Positions 5,203 to 6,583 of a stretch of DNA of 6,583 nt are shown here, one piece after another. The DNA is from Muribaculaceae bacterium (GTDB taxonomy: Bacteria > Bacteroidota > Bacteroidia > Bacteroidales > Muribaculaceae): contig JAKSMA010000140.1 in assembly GCA_024400895.1 (NCBI GenBank), positions 1 through 6,583 on the forward strand. The letters are read 5' to 3'. The notes beneath the pieces are model-generated. The model was not told where the DNA came from. It saw only the letters and a program-made list of their open reading frames with translations, and did not search any database. How positions within the stretch are numbered: position 1 is the first letter of the stretch; the number at the start of each line of letters is the position of its first letter. A program made the translations under genes and the position numbers.

Positions 5203-5616
5203 CTATTGATGCCCATCTCGTCTGTTCACAACAAATCCAATAATTGCGCATATCACAAAAATTATGGGAATTATATACAAGTAGTTGCAATACCAAGGAG
5301 CGGCATATTCTTCAAATGCAACAATTTCCGGATTATACAATGACCAAAGTATGTAGCCATAAATCACCAATAACAACCAGGGCATCAACGAATAAATAAT
5401 AGCCTTATACCACTTGCTTAAAATCCTGTATTTGCACAAAAACACATCTACCATACACATTATGAATGTGTAAATAGGCACAAATAGGATTACGTCGAAC
5501 ATGTATTCAATCGCAAAAGCGGCATTTATACCATTTTCTGCAGTTAGGAATAAAATCAAAAATAGGCTTGCACAATTGAGCACATAAAAACGTATTGTAT
5601 TAATTATCTTATCCAT
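5203..5616 (-). CDS. Four-helix membrane protein of unknown function, AT-rich
   Basis: A 137-residue hydrophobic protein I do not recognise. Predicted membrane helices lie near residues 10-26, 38-60, 70-93 and 112-130. There are positive residues in the loop between helices 2 and 3 (CKYRILSKWYK) and at the C-terminus (NRRDGHQ), which suggests a cytoplasmic C-terminus. There are four cysteines, three within or next to helices, and no signal peptide or catalytic motif. The base composition stands out: 60-nt samples at 5281 and 5401 give 38% and 35% GC, against 53% in a sample of the GT2 gene. This suggests a recent arrival or a rapidly evolving accessory gene. The start ATG (5616-5614) follows an AT-rich leader, about 60 nt after a candidate promoter at 5682-5689. 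The gene is probably real because it has a coherent membrane topology and fits between two same-strand genes. Confidence 0.72.
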   Translation of the reverse strand: MDKIINTIRFYVLNCASLFLILFLTAENGINAAFAIEYMFDVILFVPIYTFIMCMVDVFLCKYRILSKWYKAIIYSLMPWLLLVIYGYILWSLYNPEIVAFEEYAAPWYCNYLYIIPIIFVICAIIGFVVNRRDGHQ

Positions 5617-5681
5617 AATCTACACACTCTCAATTTGAAAATACTCTACAAATGTGTCTGCATCAAGATTGATACCGCATG

Positions 5682-5689
5682 CAAATTTA
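5682..5689 (-). promoter_or_regulatory. Candidate -7 element for the membrane protein/PstS-like genes
   Basis: On the minus strand TAAATTTG (5689-5682) matches TAnnTTTG exactly and is followed by CA, as in many Bacteroidales promoters. No TTTG is found at the usual 19-21 bp upstream; that interval is instead occupied by A/T-tract hairpins (5690-5731). Transcription would start near 5677, about 60 nt before the membrane protein start codon. Confidence 0.5.
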
Positions 5690-5731
5690 CGCAAAAAAAT
5701 GCAACTTTTTTGCGAGAAAAGCAACTTTTCT
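5690..5731. repeat. Two adjacent perfect hairpins with a phased direct repeat
   Basis: The first palindrome pairs CGCAAAAAA (5690-5698) with TTTTTTGCG (5706-5714) around a 7-nt loop. The second pairs AGAAAAG (5715-5721) with CTTTTCT (5725-5731) around a 3-nt loop. They abut without a gap, and both contain GCAACTTTT, at 5701-5709 and 5721-5729, exactly 20 bp apart. The pair lies between the stop of the upstream barrel gene (5753) and the -7 box at 5682-5689. It could terminate the upstream transcript, act as an operator, or give bent A-tract DNA that aids the promoter. Confidence 0.7.
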
Positions 5732-5752
5732 AATGCAAAAGTAATTTCCCGG

Positions 5753-6547
5753 CTAAAATTCTACGCCAACCTTGAGCGACAGGCTATGGAAAGGATTGTT
5801 CTCCCAGTATGCGTCAGTGTGGCCCGACGGCTGACCCTCTTTGTGCATAATGGTGTATTCACCTGCAACTGGATACAAGTCGGTGTTCTGCATACTGTAA
5901 CCCAAGCTCACATTCATCGCAAAAGCATTCTTCAAAGCAATGCGGCACCCTACTGATGGATTGAACATGAGTCCAAAGGCCTTGTCACCAAAAGTCTTAC
6001 CTACACGCACATCGATGAATGGTGTGAATTTGTGTTTATACAAGTCCATACGAACATCAGCAAACACTGGAATGGGAATAAAAGTTTTTCTCTTGTAGCT
6101 ATATGCGCCATCCGACGGGTCGAGCATGTCGGTGATGAACTGCATGCCCACACCGGCACCCACATAGAGGTACGGCAGCACCTGATAGCCGTGGCTGGTG
6201 CTGAAGCCAAAGCGACTCTTCGACATGGCGTCAATCGACAGGAAATACTCTGCGTCAACAAATCCGCGGTAGCCCTTTTGCACGCCCAAGCCTTCGGTGA
6301 ACGACTTGCCAAAGCTCTGCTGAGGCTGCCAGTTTTCTTTCTTGATTTGCTTAATATCTTTCCAATATATTGTTTGCTGGTTGCCGTCAAGCTCTTCTAT
6401 CACAAGCGAGTCGAGCGGAGCATATTGCACAATTTTGCCACGCACCTTGTGGCCGTTTTTCAGTTGGACAACTTCTTGTTTTTCCTTAGCGATGGCAACT
6501 GTGCTACCCACAAGCGCCATCAAAAAATAAATTACAAACTTTTTCAT
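5753..6547 (-). CDS. Secreted beta-barrel protein with N-terminal KNG-type beta domain
   Basis: A 264-residue predicted outer-membrane protein. A Sec signal peptide covers residues 1-20 (MKK, hydrophobic core, cleavage after AIA). Residues 25-70 form a small all-beta unit, VVQLKNGHKVRGKIVQYAP to IYWKDIKQIKK. Its Leu-Lys-Asn-Gly-x-x-x-Arg-Gly pattern recurs at the N-terminus of exported Bacteroidetes proteins and resembles small SH3- or Sm-like barrels. From about residue 93 onward, alternating strands (YRGFVDAEYFLSI, YLYVGAGVGMQF, IPIPVFADVRMDLY, TPFIDVRVGK, AFAMNVSLGYSMQ, HSLSLKVGVEF) indicate an outer-membrane barrel. The last residue is Phe, the classic BAM recognition end. The start at 6547 follows an AT-rich leader without Shine-Dalgarno; only 36 bp of upstream sequence are present, so its own promoter cannot be judged. 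It ends 136 bp before the AT-rich membrane gene. Family and ligand are unknown. Confidence 0.87.
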   Translation of the reverse strand: MKKFVIYFLMALVGSTVAIAKEKQEVVQLKNGHKVRGKIVQYAPLDSLVIEELDGNQQTIYWKDIKQIKKENWQPQQSFGKSFTEGLGVQKGYRGFVDAEYFLSIDAMSKSRFGFSTSHGYQVLPYLYVGAGVGMQFITDMLDPSDGAYSYKRKTFIPIPVFADVRMDLYKHKFTPFIDVRVGKTFGDKAFGLMFNPSVGCRIALKNAFAMNVSLGYSMQNTDLYPVAGEYTIMHKEGQPSGHTDAYWENNPFHSLSLKVGVEF

Positions 6548-6583
6548 ATTTCTTGAATAATTTTAAATGTACTAAATTTTATT

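Noticed and set aside
5141..5296. N-terminal extension of the PstS-like protein by 52 residues
   Set aside because: It would overlap the upstream membrane gene by about 94 bases and place the lipobox far from the N-terminus; the start at 5140 gives a normal lipoprotein signal.
6032..6556. 174-codon plus-strand ORF opposite the beta-barrel gene
   Set aside because: It mirrors a complete secreted barrel gene with signal peptide and terminal Phe; the plus-strand product has no coherent topology.
6564..6571. TACATTTA on the minus strand as a promoter -7 box for the barrel gene at 6547
   Set aside because: The last base differs from TAnnTTTG and the -33 region falls outside the window, so it cannot be supported.

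Overview
The window looks like chromosomal DNA of a Bacteroidales bacterium (Bacteroidota; Prevotella- or Muribaculaceae-like). The grounds are promoters of the TTTG-N19/20-TAnnTTTG type, almost no Shine-Dalgarno sequences, a C-terminal type I dockerin, a DUF4199 membrane protein, several lipoproteins and outer-membrane beta-barrels, and an SRP RNA core of Bacteroidetes type. The family assignments are from memory and were not searched.

Region by region. (1) Positions 1-353 (+) hold the last 116 codons of a secreted protein ending in a dockerin. It is followed by a 23-bp inverted repeat, a strong GC-rich terminator, a 9-bp tandem repeat tract and a CTAA-rich tract. (2) Positions 697-3571 (+) form a four-gene run: DUF4199 membrane protein, GT2 membrane glycosyltransferase, small lipoprotein, secreted/outer-membrane beta-barrel protein. 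A promoter lies at 644-674. The last three genes overlap by ATGA (2229-2232 and 2702-2705), so they are probably translationally coupled. (3) Positions 3679-3890 (-) hold the SRP (4.5S-type) RNA gene with a perfect Bacteroidetes promoter and a downstream terminator. It is convergent with the operon. (4) Positions 4133-6547 (-) hold three genes read in the order beta-barrel protein with an N-terminal KNG-type beta domain, AT-rich four-helix membrane protein, and PstS-like substrate-binding lipoprotein.

Almost every protein gene is predicted to act in the envelope. The GT2 enzyme would use an activated sugar at the inner membrane to make a polyprenyl-linked or other lipid-linked sugar. The lipoprotein and barrel downstream may belong to the same envelope process, but only their coupling supports this. 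The PstS-like protein is an orphan here, with no permease or ATPase genes in the window. I do not see a clearly new multi-gene system. The more unusual items are the 9-bp minisatellite, the coupled GT2-lipoprotein-barrel module, the phased hairpins before the AT-rich membrane gene, and the apical loop of the SRP RNA.
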